Part shown: piece after piece, positions 8,011-22,059 of the stretch | How the letters are laid out: each line of letters starts with the position of its first letter | Numbering within the stretch: position 1 is the stretch's first letter | Assembly (NCBI RefSeq): GCF_932526225.1 | Contig: NC_064044.1 | Coordinates: forward strand, 499,001-563,000 | Source: Nematostella vectensis | Taxonomy: Eukaryota > Cnidaria > Anthozoa > Actiniaria > Edwardsiidae | Length of the DNA: 64,000 bases | Reading direction: 5' to 3' | Made by a program: the position numbers and the translations under genes | The notes under the pieces: generated by a model | What the model saw: the letters and a program-made list of their open reading frames with translations, nothing else | What the model was told of the DNA's origin: nothing | The model's database searches: none

Positions 8011-10013
8011 ACCTTACATCCACATGATGGTAATGCCTAATATCGAGTGCCCTACAGTAAGTGTTTTGCAGTCAAGTTGTTTTCTGTTAGTAGGTAAAAA
8101 AATATTCTAAATAATAGTAATCATAGCTATGGTCACCACTTACACATTTAGAACTTGTAATGAAAAGAAAGAAAAAATATATATATATATGCAGTCAAAC
8201 AACAGAATTGCATGATAACCTTGAATATATTGAATAAAGGACTGCAAAAAAACATCTTTTGTACTAGTTGCTTGAATTGACCCTTGGCTATTTTTAGCTG
8301 AATTCCCCTCCCCCTCTAAAAAAGAAAATAATAATAATAATAGAACAAAACTAAAAAGAAAACAAACACAACAAAGACCCCCACCAACATATTTGATTTT
8401 TTTTACTTTCCTTTAAAGGCGGAGTGTCATGGTTAAGAGATTTGCAATTGCTCTAGAGCCCTGACACAATGAACTTCAGTGAAATTCTAATACTGACTTA
8501 TGAGCTTTTGGTACATGTGGGAGACTTTAAACAAAACAAAAAAATGACCACAAACTGTCAATTAACATAGTTTTCAATATAATATTGCATATTATTTAAT
8601 AAGGTATTCACAGCTTTTAAAAAGTTCAACTGTTTGTTGACACTTAAAAGCCTACAATAATTACTGACTCCAGACATGCGCAGTACTATGCTGCTGCCCC
8701 TTTAAAGTAAAATACACTTTACTTAGTCAGCGCAGACAAAATTGCGGATTTTGTCAATATTCTAATATGAAGATGTCAATATTCTCCCCCCTTACGTCTT
8801 TATTTCTATTTATTTTATGATTTTCACATGATACCAAAACAGCGTCTTTTTTCTTCGCTAATTTGATGTCATGTACACAATAAAAGAGATGCGCCCGTGC
8901 GCATGGCGAGTCCCCAAGGGACCCAAGACGCCCAAATAGACCTCTATTTTTTGTCATCCACAATCTCGGCGAGCTGTGCGTGGCGTAACCGTATTACAGG
9001 CCTGGGATCCTGGTTATTGTCCTCCCCATTAATGCGCGGGTTGGAATAACCTTGCAAGAGTGTTGAAGAGCATATTCGCTCGGAAATATCGGTGCTTGGG
9101 GCCTTCGGGTTCTTTACAGCCTTCCGTAAAAGCCTTGTGCTGCCATACCGATTGGGTAATCCGTATGTATGGTTTCCGTTTTGTTCTTCAGACCGGGTTT
9201 GATCCCAGGCCAATAGGCTTTTTTTTTTAGTTCGTTTTTTTTTTCTTTGTGCTGGACCCCCTTAATCCTGATAGGTTTTGCGCAAAAATAATAAAAAAAA
9301 GTGAGTTTGCGAAATAAGCTTGCTAGATTTATTGATTATATGTATTCAATTTGTTCCTAGGAAGTTAAAAAAAACACAAAGCAAAGAGTTTGAGGAAGTA
9401 AACAAGTATGTGAACTTTAATGTTCTATTTGAAGGGGTGCATTTTGTACAGGGAAGCATACATAGAATGCTTAACTGGTGGAGAGGGAAGAGGTAAAAGT
9501 TTATTGAGCATAATTTCAACAATAGCAGGGGGAAGAGAGGGGCACTCTCTTCATACAATATTGCAGTTGTTACCTATTATTAAATAAGTTTGTAACATGT
9601 CTTTGTTTATTAAGCAAGGTCTATTTCTGAGACAAGCAAACTCAAGTAAGGCTGTTGAAATAACAGGTGAGTGTTAAAAGAAAAACAATTATCTGATTAG
9701 AAAACTACTGTAGATTCCTTTGCACCAAAATAAGAACAAACTTCATTTTGTTTGTTATTTATGAGGAACGAGATGAGCTCTACAAAGCCATAAAGAAATA
9801 TGTATTGCTCATCTAAATTATACAAGTAAATAATTATATTAAAAAAGAACTACTGTAAGTAATTAGAGTGGTTTTCATTAACCCGTGAAACAAAGTGTGA
9901 TAGTTAAACGGTAATAGTTAGTAAAACACAAAAAAGTACAATAGAATCAGATCACCACAAAGTGTAATACGCTAAAGCGTAGTTCACGGGTTAATGAAGG
10001 TTTTGACATTTCA
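8011..10013 (+). repeat. Satellite unit 5 (first unit of trimer, copy 1)
   Basis: 2003 bp. tRNA-like module at 9149-9216 with a mutated B box (GGTTTGATCCC); MITE-like element at 9882-9990. It shares AATTACTGACTCC and AGCGCAGAC with unit 8, its partner one trimer period (6022 bp) downstream. Confidence 0.95.
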
Positions 10014-12024
10014 ACCTTACATCCACATGAAGGTAATGCCTAATATCGAGTGCCCTACAGTAAGTGTTTTGCAGTCAAGTTGTTTTCTGTTAGTAGGTAA
10101 AAAAATATTCTAAATAATAGTAATCATAGCTATGGTCACCACTTACACATATAGAACTTGTAATGTAAAGAAAGAAAAATATATATATATATATATATAT
10201 GCAGTCAAACAACAGAATTGCATGATAACCTTGAATATATTGAATAAAGGACTGCAAAAAAACATCTTTTGTACTAGTTGCTTGAATTGACCCTTGGCTA
10301 TTTTTAGCTGAATTCCCCTCCCCCTCTAAAAAAGAAAATAATAATAATAATAGAACAAAACTAAAAAGAAAACAAACACAACAGAGACCCCCACCAACAA
10401 TTTTGATTTTTTTTTACTTTCCTTTAAAGGGGGAGTGTCATGGTTAAGAGATTTGCAATAGCATTAGAGCCCTGACACAATGAACTTCAGTGAAATTCTA
10501 ATACTGACTTATGAGCTTTTGGTACATGTGGGAGACTTTAAACAAAACAAAAAAAATGACCACAAACTGTCAATTAACATAGTTTACAATATAATATTGC
10601 ATATTATTTAATAAGGTATTCACAGCTTTTAAAAAGTTCAACTGTTTGTTGACACTTAAAAGCCTACAATAATCACTGACTCCAGACATGCGCAGTACTA
10701 TGCTGCTGCCCCTTTAAAGTAAAATACACTTTACTTAGTCAGCGTAGACAAAATTGCGGATTTTGTCAATATTCTAATATGAAGATGTCAATATTCTCCT
10801 CCCTTACGTCTTTATTTCTATTTATTTTATGATTTTCACATGATACCAAAACAGCGTCTTTTTTCTTCGCTAATTTGATGTCATGTACACAATAAAAGAG
10901 ATGCGCCCGTGCGCATGGCGAGTCCCAAAGGGACCCAAGACGCCCAAATAGACCTCTATTTTTTGTCATCCACAATCTCGGCGAGCTGTGCGTGGCGTAA
11001 CCGTATTACAGACCTGGGATCCTGGTTATTGTCCTCCCCATTAATCCGCGGGTTGGAATAACCTTGCAAGAGTGTTGTACAGCATATTCGCTCGGAAATA
11101 TCGGTGCTTGGGGCCTTCGGGTTCTTTACAGCCTTCCGTAAAAGCCTTGTGCTGCCATACCGATTGGGTAATCCGTATGTATGGTTTCCGTTTTGTTCTT
11201 CAGACCGGGTTCGATCCCAGGCCAATAGGCTTTTTTTTTAGTTCGTTTTTTTTTTCTTTGTGCTGGACCCCCTTAATCCTGATAGGTTTTGCGCAAAAAT
11301 AATAAAAAAAAGTGAGTTTGCAAAATAAGCTTGCTAGATTTACTGATTATATGTATTCAATTTGTTCCTAGGAAGTTAAAAAAAACACAAAGCAAAGAGT
11401 TTGAGGAAGTAAACAAGTATGTGAACTTTAATGTTCTATTTGAAGGGGTGCATTTTGTACAGGGAAGCATACATAGAATGCTTAACTGGTGGAGAGGGAA
11501 GAGGTAAAAGTTTATTGAGCATAATTTCAACAATAGCAGGGGGAAGAGAGGGGCACTCTCTTCATACAATATTGCAGTTGTTACCTATTATTAAATAAGT
11601 TTGTAACATGTCTTTGTTTATTAAGCAAGGTCTATTTCTGAGACAAGCAAACTCAAGTAAGGATATTGAAATAACAGGTGAGTGTTAAAAGAAAAACAAT
11701 TATCTGATTAGAAAACTACTGTAGATTCCTTTGCACCAAAATAAGAACAAACTTCATTTTGTTTGTTATTTATGAGGAACGAGATGAGCTCTACAAAGCC
11801 ATAAAGAAATATGTATTGCTCATCTAAATTATACAAGTAAATAATAATATTAAAAAAGAACTACTGTAAGTAATTAGAGTGGTTTTCATTAACCCGTGAA
11901 ACAGAGTGTGATAGTTAAACGGTAATAGTTAGTAAAACACAAAAAAGTACAATAGAATCAGATCACCACAAAGTGTAATACGCTAAAGCGTAGTTCACGG
12001 GTTAATGAAAGTTTTGACATTTCA
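10014..12024 (+). repeat. Satellite unit 6 (second unit of trimer, copy 1)
   Basis: 2011 bp. It is longer mainly because of an expanded (AT)11 tract at 10179-10200. tRNA-like module at 11161-11228; MITE-like element at 11893-12001. It shares GCATTAGAGCC and AAGGATATTG with unit 9. Confidence 0.95.
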
Positions 12025-14032
12025 ACCTTACATCCACATGAAGGTAATGCCTAATATCGAGTGCCCTACAGTAAGTGTTTTGCAGTCAAGTTGTTTTCTG
12101 TTAGTAGGTAAAAAAATATTCTAAATAATAGTAATCATAGCTATGGTCACCACTTACACATATAGAACTTGTAATGTAAAGAAAGAAAAAAAAATATATA
12201 TATATATATGCAGTCAAACAACAGAATTGCATGATAACCTTGAATATATTGAATAATGGACTGCAAAAAAACATCTTTTGTACTAGTTGCTTGAATTGAC
12301 CCTTGGCTATTTTTAGCTGAATTCCCCTCCCCCTCTTAAAAAGAAAATAATAATGATAATAGAACAAAACTAAAAAGAAAACAAACATAACAGAGACCCC
12401 CACCAACAATTTTGATTTTTTTTTACTTTCCTTTAAAAGGGGAGTGTCATGGTTAAGAGATTTGCAATAGCTCTAGAGCCCTGACACAATGAACTTCAGT
12501 GAAATTCTAATACTGACTTATGAGCTTTTGGTACATGTGGGAGACTTTAAACAAAACAAAAAAATGACCACAAACTGTCAATTAACATAGTTTTCAATAT
12601 AATATTGCATATTATTTAATAAGGTATTCACAGCTTTTAAAAAGTTCAACTGTTTGTTGACACTTAAAAGCCTACAATAATCACTGACTCCAGACATGCG
12701 CAGTACTATGCTGCTGCCCCTTTAAAGTAAAATACACTTTACTTAGTCAGCGTAGACAAAATTGCGGATTTTGTCAATATTCTAATATGAAGATGTCAAT
12801 ATTCTCGTCCCTTACGTCTTTATTTCTATTTATTTTATGATTTTCACATGATACCAAAACAGCGTCTTTTTTCTTCGCTAATTTGATGTCATGTACACAA
12901 TAAAAGAGATGCGCCCGTGCGCATGGCGAGTCCCCAAGGGACCCAAGACGCCCAAATAGACCTCTATTTTTTGTCATCCACAATCTCGGCGAGCTGTGCG
13001 TGGCGTAACCGTATTACAGGCCTGGGATCCTGGTTATTGTCCTCCCCATTAATGCGCGGGTTGGAATAACCTTGCAAGAGTGTTGAAGAGCATATTCGCT
13101 CGGAAATATCGGTGCTTGGGGCCTTCGGGTTCTTTACAGCCTTCCGTAAAAGCCTTGTGCTGCCATACCGATTGGGTAATCCGTATGTATGGTTTCCGTT
13201 TTGTTCTTCAGACCGGGTTCGATCCCAGGCCAATAGGCTTTTTTTTTTAGTTCGTTTTTTTTTTCTTTGTGCTGGACCCCCTTAATCCTGATAGGTTTTG
13301 CGCAAAAATAATAAAAAAAAGTGAGTTTGCAAAATAAGCTTGCTAGATTTATTGATTATATGTATTCAATTTGTTCCTAGGAAGTTAAAAAAAACACAAA
13401 GCAAAGAGTTTGAGGAAGTAAACAAGTATGTGAACTTTAATGTTCTATTTGAAGGGTGCATTTTGTACAGGGAAGCATACATAGAATGCTTAACTGGTGG
13501 AGAGGGAAGAGGTAAAAGTTTATTGAGCATAATTTCAACAATAGCAGGGGGAAGAGAGGGGCACTCTCTTCATACAACATTGCAGTTGTTACCTATTATT
13601 AAATAAGTTTGTAACATGTCTTTGTTTATTAAGCAAGGTCTATTTCTGAGACAAGCAAACTCAAGTAAGGCTGTTGAAATAACAGGTGAGCGTTAAAAGA
13701 AAAACAATTATCTGATTAGAAAACTACTGTAGATTCCATTGCACCAAAATAAGAACAAACTTCATTTTGTTTGTTATTTATGAGGAACGAGATGAGCTCT
13801 ACAAAGCCATAAAGAAATATGTATTGCTCATCTAAATTATACAAGTAAATAATAATATTAAAAAAGAACTACTGTAAGTAATTAGAGTGGTTTTCATTAA
13901 CCCGTGAAACAAAGTGTGATAGTTAAACGGTAATAGTTAGTAAAACACAAAAAAGTACAATAGAATCAGATCACCACAAAGTGTAATACGCTAAAGCGTA
14001 GTTCACGGGTTAATAAAGGTTTTGACATTTCA
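12025..14032 (+). repeat. Satellite unit 7 (third unit of trimer, copy 1)
   Basis: 2008 bp. tRNA-like module at 13169-13236; MITE-like element at 13901-14009. GAATAATGG replaces GAATAAAGG (removing an AATAAA motif) and the AAT tract is interrupted (AATAATGATAAT); both are shared with unit 10. Confidence 0.95.
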
Positions 14033-16035
14033 ACCTTACATCCACATGAAGGTAATGCCTAATATCGAGTGCCCTACAGTAAGTGTTTTGCAGTCAAGTT
14101 GTTTTCTGTTAGTAGGTAAAAAAATATTCTAAATAATAGTAATCATAGCTATGGTCACCACTTACACATTTAGAACTTGTAATGAAAAGAAAGAAAAAAT
14201 ATATATATATATGCAGTCAAACAACAGAATTGCATGATAACCTTGAATATATTGAATAAAGGACTGCAAAAAAACATCTTTTGTACTAGTTGCTTGAATT
14301 GACCCTTGGCTATTTTTAGCTGAATTCCCCTCCCCCTCTAAAAAAGAAAATAATAATAATAATAGAACAAAACTAAAAAGAAAACAAACACAACAAAGAC
14401 CCCCACCAACATATTTGATTTTTTTTACTTTCCTTTAAAGGCGGAGTGTCATGGTTAAGAGATTTGCAATTGCTCTAGAGCCCTGACACAATGAACTTCA
14501 GTGAAATTCTAATACTGACTTATGAGCTTTTGGTACATGTGGGAGACTTTAAACAAAACAAAAAAATGACCACAAACTGTCAATTAACATAGTTTTCAAT
14601 ATAATATTGCATATTATTTAATAAGGTATTCACAGCTTTTAAAAAGTTCAACTGTTTGTTGACACTTAAAAGCCTACAATAATTACTGACTCCAGACATG
14701 CGCAGTACTATGCTGCTGCCCCTTTAAAGTAAAATACACTTTACTTAGTCAGCGCAGACAAAATTGCGGATTTTGTCAATATTCTAATATGAAGATGTCA
14801 ATATTCTCCCCCCTTACGTCTTTATTTCTATTTATTTTATGATTTTCACATGATACCAAAACAGCGTCTTTTTTCTTCGCTAATTTGATGTCATGTACAC
14901 AATAAAAGAGATGCGCCCGTGCGCATGGCGAGTCCCCAAGGGACCCAAGACGCCCAAATAGACCTCTATTTTTTGTCATCCACAATCTCGGCGAGCTGTG
15001 CGTGGCGTAACCGTATTACAGGCCTGGGATCCTGGTTATTGTCCTCCCCATTAATGCGCGGGTTGGAATAACCTTGCAAGAGTGTTGTACAGCATATTCG
15101 CTCGGAAATATCGGTGCTTGGGGCCTTCGGGTTCTTTACAGCCTTCCGTAAAAGCCTTGTGCTGCCATACCGATTGGGTAATCCGTATGTATGGTTTCCG
15201 TTTTGTTCTTCAGACCGGGTTTGATCCCAGGCCAATAGGCTTTTTTTTTTAGTTCGTTTTTTTTTTCTTTGTGCTGGACCCCCTTAATCCTGATAGGTTT
15301 TGCGCAAAAATAATAAAAAAAAGTGAGTTTGCGAAATAAGCTTGCTAGATTTATTGATTATATGTATTCAATTTGTTCCTAGGAAGTTAAAAAAAACACA
15401 AAGCAAAGAGTTTGAGGAAGTAAACAAGTATGTGAACTTTAATGTTCTATTTGAAGGGGTGCATTTTGTACAGGGAAGCATACATAGAATGCTTAACTGG
15501 TGGAGAGGGAAGAGGTAAAAGTTTATTGAGCATAATTTCAACAATAGCAGGGGGAAGAGAGGGGCACTCTCTTCATACAATATTGCAGTTGTTACCTATT
15601 ATTAAATAAGTTTGTAACATGTCTTTGTTTATTAAGCAAGGTCTATTTCTGAGACAAGCAAACTCAAGTAAGGCTGTTGAAATAACAGGTGAGTGTTAAA
15701 AGAAAAACAATTATCTGATTAGAAAACTACTGTAGATTCCTTTGCACCAAAATAAGAACAAACTTCATTTTGTTTGTTATTTATGAGGAACGAGATGAGC
15801 TCTACAAAGCCATAAAGAAATATGTATTGCTCATCTAAATTATACAAGTAAATAATTATATTAAAAAAGAACTACTGTAAGTAATTAGAGTGGTTTTCAT
15901 TAACCCGTGAAACAAAGTGTGATAGTTAAACGGTAATAGTTAGTAAAACACAAAAAAGTACAATAGAATCAGATCACCACAAAGTGTAATACGCTAAAGC
16001 GTAGTTCACGGGTTAATGAAGGTTTTGACATTTCA
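14033..16035 (+). repeat. Satellite unit 8 (first unit of trimer, copy 2)
   Basis: 2003 bp. tRNA-like module at 15171-15238 with the same B-box C-to-T change as unit 5; MITE-like element at 15904-16012. Confidence 0.95.
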
Positions 16036-18046
16036 ACCTTACATCCACATGAAGGTAATGCCTAATATCGAGTGCCCTACAGTAAGTGTTTTGCAGTCAA
16101 GTTGTTTTCTGTTAGTAGGTAAAAAAATATTCTAAATAATAGTAATCATAGCTATGGTCACCACTTACACATATAGAACTTGTAATGTAAAGAAAGAAAA
16201 ATATATATATATATATATATATGCAGTCAAACAACAGAATTGCATGATAACCTTGAATATATTGAATAAAGGACTGCAAAAAAACATCTTTTGTACTAGT
16301 TGCTTGAATTGACCCTTGGCTATTTTTAGCTGAATTCCCCTCCCCCTCTAAAAAAGAAAATAATAATAATAATAGAACAAAACTAAAAAGAAAACAAACA
16401 CAACAGAGACCCCCACCAACAATTTTGATTTTTTTTTACTTTCCTTTAAAGGGGGAGTGTCATGGTTAAGAGATTTGCAATAGCATTAGAGCCCTGACAC
16501 AATGAACTTCAGTGAAATTCTAATACTGACTTATGAGCTTTTGGTACATGTGGGAGACTTTAAACAAAACAAAAAAAATGACCACAAACTGTCAATTAAC
16601 ATAGTTTACAATATAATATTGCATATTATTTAATAAGGTATTCACAGCTTTTAAAAAGTTCAACTGTTTGTTGACACTTAAAAGCCTACAATAATCACTG
16701 ACTCCAGACATGCGCAGTACTATGCTGCTGCCCCTTTAAAGTAAAATACACTTTACTTAGTCAGCGTAGACAAAATTGCGGATTTTGTCAATATTCTAAT
16801 ATGAAGATGTCAATATTCTCGTCCCTTACGTCTTTATTTCTATTTATTTTATGATTTTCACATGATACCAAAACAGCGTCTTTTTTCTTCGCTAATTTGA
16901 TGTCATGTACACAATAAAAGAGATGCGCCCGTGCGCATGGCGAGTCCCCAAGGGACCCAAGACGCCCAAATAGACCTCTATTTTTTGTCATCCACAATCT
17001 CGGCGAGCTGTGCGTGGCGTAACCGTATTACAGGCCTGGGATCCTGGTTATTGTCCTCCCCATTAATGCGCGGGTTGGAATAACCTTGCAAGAGTGTTGT
17101 ACAGCATATTCGCTCGGAAATATCGGTGCTTGGGGCCTTCGGGTTCTTTACAGCCTTCCGTAAAAGCCTTGTGCTGCCATACCGATTGGGTAATCCGTAT
17201 GTATGGTTTCCGTTTTGTTCTTCAGACCGGGTTCGATCCCAGGCCAATAGGCTTTTTTTTTTAGTTCGTTTTTTTTTCTTTGTGCTGGACCCCCTTAATC
17301 CTGATAGGTTTTGCGCAAAAATAATAAAAAAAAGTGAGTTTGCAAAATAAGCTTGCTAGATTTACTGATTATATGTATTCAATTTGTTCCTAGGAAGTTA
17401 AAAAAAACACAAAGCAAAGAGTTTGAGGAAGTAAACAAGTATGTGAACTTTAATGTTCTATTTGAAGGGGTGCATTTTGTACAGGGAAGCATACATAGAA
17501 TGCTTAACTGGTGGAGAGGGAAGAGGTAAAAGTTTATTGAGCATAATTTCAACAATAGCAGGGGGAAGAGAGGGGCACTCTCTTCATACAATATTGCAGT
17601 TGTTACCTATTATTAAATACGTTTGTAACATGTCTTTGTTTATTAAGCAAGGTCTATTTCTGAGACAAGCAAACTCAAGTAAGGATATTGAAATAACAGG
17701 TGAGTGTTAAAAGAAAAACAATTATCTGATTAGAAAACTACTGTAGATTCCTTTGCACCAAAATAAGAACAAACTTCATTTTGTTTGTTATTTATGAGGA
17801 ACGAGATGAGCTCTACAAAGCCATAAAGAAATATGTATTGCTCATCTAAATTATACAAGTAAATAATAATATTAAAAAAGAACTACTGTAAGTAATTAGA
17901 GTGGTTTTCATTAACCCGTGAAACAAAGTGTGATAGTTAAACGGTAATAGTTAGTAAAACACAAAAAAGTACAATAGAATCAGATCACCACAAAGTGTAA
18001 TACGCTAAAGCGTAGTTCACGGGTTAATGAAGGTTTTGACATTTTA
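16036..18046 (+). repeat. Satellite unit 9 (second unit of trimer, copy 2)
   Basis: 2011 bp with (AT)11 at 16201-16222. tRNA-like module at 17183-17250; MITE-like element at 17915-18023. Differs from unit 6 at few positions, for example CTCGTCCC instead of CTCCTCCC. Confidence 0.95.
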
Positions 18047-20055
18047 ACCTTACATCCACATGAAGGTAATGCCTAATATCGAGTGCCCTACAGTAAGTGT
18101 TTTGCAGTCAAGTTGTTTTCTGTTAGTAGGTAAAAAAATATTCTAAATAATAGTAATCATAGCTATGGTCACCACTTACACATATAGAACTTGTAATGTA
18201 AAGAAAGAAAAAAATATATATATATATATATGCAGTCAAACAACAGAATTGCATGATAACCTTGAATATATTGAATAATGGACTGCAAAAAAACATCTTT
18301 TGTACTAGTTGCTTGAATTGACCCTTGGCTATTTTTAGCTGAATTCCCCTCCCCCTCTTAAAAAGAAAATAATAATGATAATAGAACAAAACTAAAAAGA
18401 AAACAAACATAACAGAGACCCCCACCAACAATTTTGATTTTTTTTTACTTTCCTTTAAAAGGGGAGTGTCATGGTTAAGAGATTTGCAATAGCTCTAGAG
18501 CCCTGACACAATGAACTTCAGTGAAATTCTAATACTGACTTATGAGCTTTTGGTACATGTGGGAGACTTTAAACAAAACAAAAAAATGACCACAAACTGT
18601 CAATTAACATAGTTTTCAATATAATATTGCATATTATTTAATAAGGTATTCACAGCTTTTAAAAAGTTCAACTGTTTGTTGACACTTAAAAGCCTACAAT
18701 AATCACTGACTCCAGACATGCGCAGTACTATGCTGCTGCCCCTTTAAAGTAAAATACACTTTACTTAGTCAGCGTAGACAAAATTGCGGATTTTGTCAAT
18801 ATTCTAATATGAAGATGTCAATATTCTCGTCCCTTACGTCTTTATTTCTATTTATTTTATGATTTTCACATGATACCAAAACAGCGTCTTTTTTCTTCGC
18901 TAATTTGATGTCATGTACACAATAAAAGAGATGCGCCCGTGCGCATGGCGAGTCCCCAAGGGACACAAGACGCCCAAATAGACCTCTATTTTTTGTCATC
19001 CACAATCTCGGCGAGCTGTGCGTGGCGTAACCGTATTACAGGCCTGGGATCCTGGTTATTGTCCTCCCCATTAATGCGCGGGTTGGAATAACCTTGCAAG
19101 AGTGTTGAAGAGCATATTCGCTCGGAAATATCGGTGCTTGGGGCCTTCGGGTTCTTTACAGCCTTCCGTAAAAGCCTTGTGCTGCCATACCGATTGGGTA
19201 ATCCGTATGTATGGTTTCCGTTTTGTTCTTCAGACCGGGTTCGATCCCAGGCCAATAGGCTTTTTTTTTTAGTTCGTTTTTTTTTTCTTTGTGCTGGACC
19301 CCCTTAATCCTGATAGGTTTTGCGCAAAAATAATAAAAAAAAGTGAGTTTGCAAAATAAGCTTGCTAGATTTATTGATTATATGTATTCAATTTGTTCCT
19401 AGGAAGTTAAAAAAAACACAAAGCAAAGAGTTTGAGGAAGTAAACAAGTATGTGAACTTTAATGTTCTATTTGAAGGGGTGCATTTTGTACAGGGAAGCA
19501 TACATAGAATGCTTAACTGGTGGAGAGGGAAGAGGTAAAAGTTTATTGAGCATAATTTCAACAATAGCAGGGGGAAGAGAGGGGCACTCTCTTCATACAA
19601 CATTGCAGTTGTTACCTATTATTAAATAAGTTTGTAACATGTCTTTGTTTATTAAGCAAGGTCTATTTCTGAGACAAGCAAACTCAAGTAAGGCTGTTGA
19701 AATAACAGGTGAGCGTTAAAAGAAAAACAATTATCTGATTAGAAAACTACTGTAGATTCCTTTGCACCAAAATAAGAACAAACTTCATTTTGTTTGTTAT
19801 TTATGAGGAACGAGATGAGCTCTACAAAGCCATAAAGAAATATGTATTGCTCATCTAAATTATACAAGTAAATAATAATATTAAAAAAGAACTACTGTAA
19901 GTAATTAGAGTGGTTTTCATTAACCCGTGAAACAAAGTGTGATAGTTAAACGGTAATAGTTAGTAAAACACAAAAAAGTACAATAGAATCAGATCACCAC
20001 AAAGTGTAATACGCTAAAGCGTAGTTCACGGGTTAATAAAGGTTTTGACATTTCA
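18047..20055 (+). repeat. Satellite unit 10 (third unit of trimer, copy 2)
   Basis: 2009 bp. tRNA-like module at 19191-19258; MITE-like element at 19924-20032. Carries the unit 7 signature (GAATAATGG, AATAATGATAAT). Confidence 0.95.
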
Positions 20056-22059
20056 ACCTTACATCCACATGAAGGTAATGCCTAATATCGAGTGCCCTAC
20101 AGTAAGTGTTTTGCAGTCAAGTTGTTTTCTGTTAGTAGGTAAAAAAATATTCTAAATAATAGTAATCATAGCTATGGTCACCACTTACACATTTAGAACT
20201 TGTAATGAAAAGAAAGAAAAAATATATATATATATGCAGTCAAACAACAGAATTGCATGATAACCTTGAATATATTGAATAAAGGACTGCAAAAAAACAT
20301 CTTTTGTACTAGTTGCTTGAATTGACCCTTGGCTATTTTTAGCTGAATTCCCCTCCCCCTCTAAAAAAGAAAATAATAATAATAATAGAACAAAACTAAA
20401 AAGAAAACAAACACAACAAAGACCCCCACCAACATATTTGATTTTTTTTACTTTCCTTTAAAGGCGGAGTGTCATGGTTAAGAGATTTGCAATTACTCTA
20501 GAGCCCTGACACAATGAACTTCAGTGAAATTCTAATACTGACTTATGAGCTTTTGGTACATGTGGGAGACTTTAAACAAAACAAAAAAATGACCACAAAC
20601 TGTCAATTAACATAGTTTTCAATATAATATTGCATATTATTTAATAAGGTATTCACAGCTTTTAAAAAGTTCAACTGTTTGTTGACACTTAAAAGCCTAC
20701 AATAATCACTGACTCCAGACATGCGCAGTACTATGCTGCTGCCCCTTTAAAGTAAAATACACTTTACTTAGTCAGCGTAGACAAAATTGCGGATTTTGTC
20801 AATATTCTAATATGAAGATGTCAATATTCTCGTCCCTTACGTCTTTATTTCTATTTATTTTATGATTTTCACATGATACCAAAACAGCGTCTTTTTTCTT
20901 CGCTAATTTGATGTCATGTACACAATAAAAGAGATGCGCCCGTGCGCATGGCGAGTCCCCAAGGGACCCAAGACGCCCAAATAGACCTCTATTTTTTGTC
21001 ATCCACAATCTCGGCGAGCTGTGCGTGGCGTAACCGTATTACAGGCCTGGGATCCTGGTTATTGTCCTCCCCATTAATGCGCGGGTTGGAATAACCTTGC
21101 AAGAGTGTTGAAGAGCATATTCGCTCGGAAATATCGGTGCTTGGGGCCTTCGGGTTCTTTACAGCCTTCCGTAAAAGCCTTGTGCTGCCATACCGATTGG
21201 GTAATCCGTATGTATGGTTTCCGTTTTGTTCTTCAGACCGGGTTCGATCCCAGGCCAATAGGCTTTTTTTTTTAGTTCGTTTTTTTTTTTCTTTGTGCTG
21301 GACCCCCTTAATCCTGATAGGTTTTGCGCAAAAATAATAAAAAAAAGTGAGTTTGCAAAATAAGCTTGCTAGATTTATTGATTATATGTATTCAATTTGT
21401 TCCTAGGAAGTTAAAAAAAACACAAAGCAAAGAGTTTGAGGAAGTAAACAAGTATGTGAACTTTAATGTTCTATTTGAAGGGGTGCATTTTGTACAGGGA
21501 AGCATACATAGAATGCTTAACTGGTGGCGAGGGAAGAGGTAAAAGTTTATTGAGCATAATTTCAACAATAGCAGGGGGAAGAGAGGGGCACTCTCTTCAT
21601 ACAATATTGCAGTTGTTACCTATTATTAAATAAGTTTGTAACATGTCTTTGTTTATTAAGCAAGGTCTATTTCTGAGACAAGCAAACTCAAGTAAGGCTG
21701 TTGAAATAACAGGTGAGTGTTAAAAGAAAAACAATTATCTGATTAGAAAACTACTGTAGATTCCTTTGCACCAAAATAAGAACAAACTTCATTTTGTTTG
21801 TTATTTATGAGGAACGAGATGAGCTCTACAAAGCCATAAAGAAATATGTATTGCTCATCTAAATTATACAAGTAAATAATAATATTAAAAAAGAACTACT
21901 GTAAGTAATTAGAGTGGTTTTCATTAACCCGTGAAACAAAGTGTGATAGTTAAACGGTAATAGTTAGTAAAACACAAAAAAGTACAATAGAATCAGATCA
22001 CCACAAAGTGTAATACGCTAAAGCGTAGTTCACGGGTTAATAAAGGTTTTGACATTTCA
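20056..22059 (+). repeat. Satellite unit 11
   Basis: 2004 bp. tRNA-like module at 21194-21261 with intact B box; MITE-like element at 21928-22036. Its left half resembles units 5 and 8 (AACATATTTGATT, GGCGGAGTG), so it begins a third, incomplete trimer register. It carries GGTGGCGAGGG, shared with units 12 and 14. Confidence 0.95.

Noticed and set aside
12101-12409. 102-aa minus-strand frame rich in Phe, Tyr and Ile (also in unit 10)
   Set aside because: Low-complexity translation of AT and AAT tracts, present only in the unit 7/10 haplotype.
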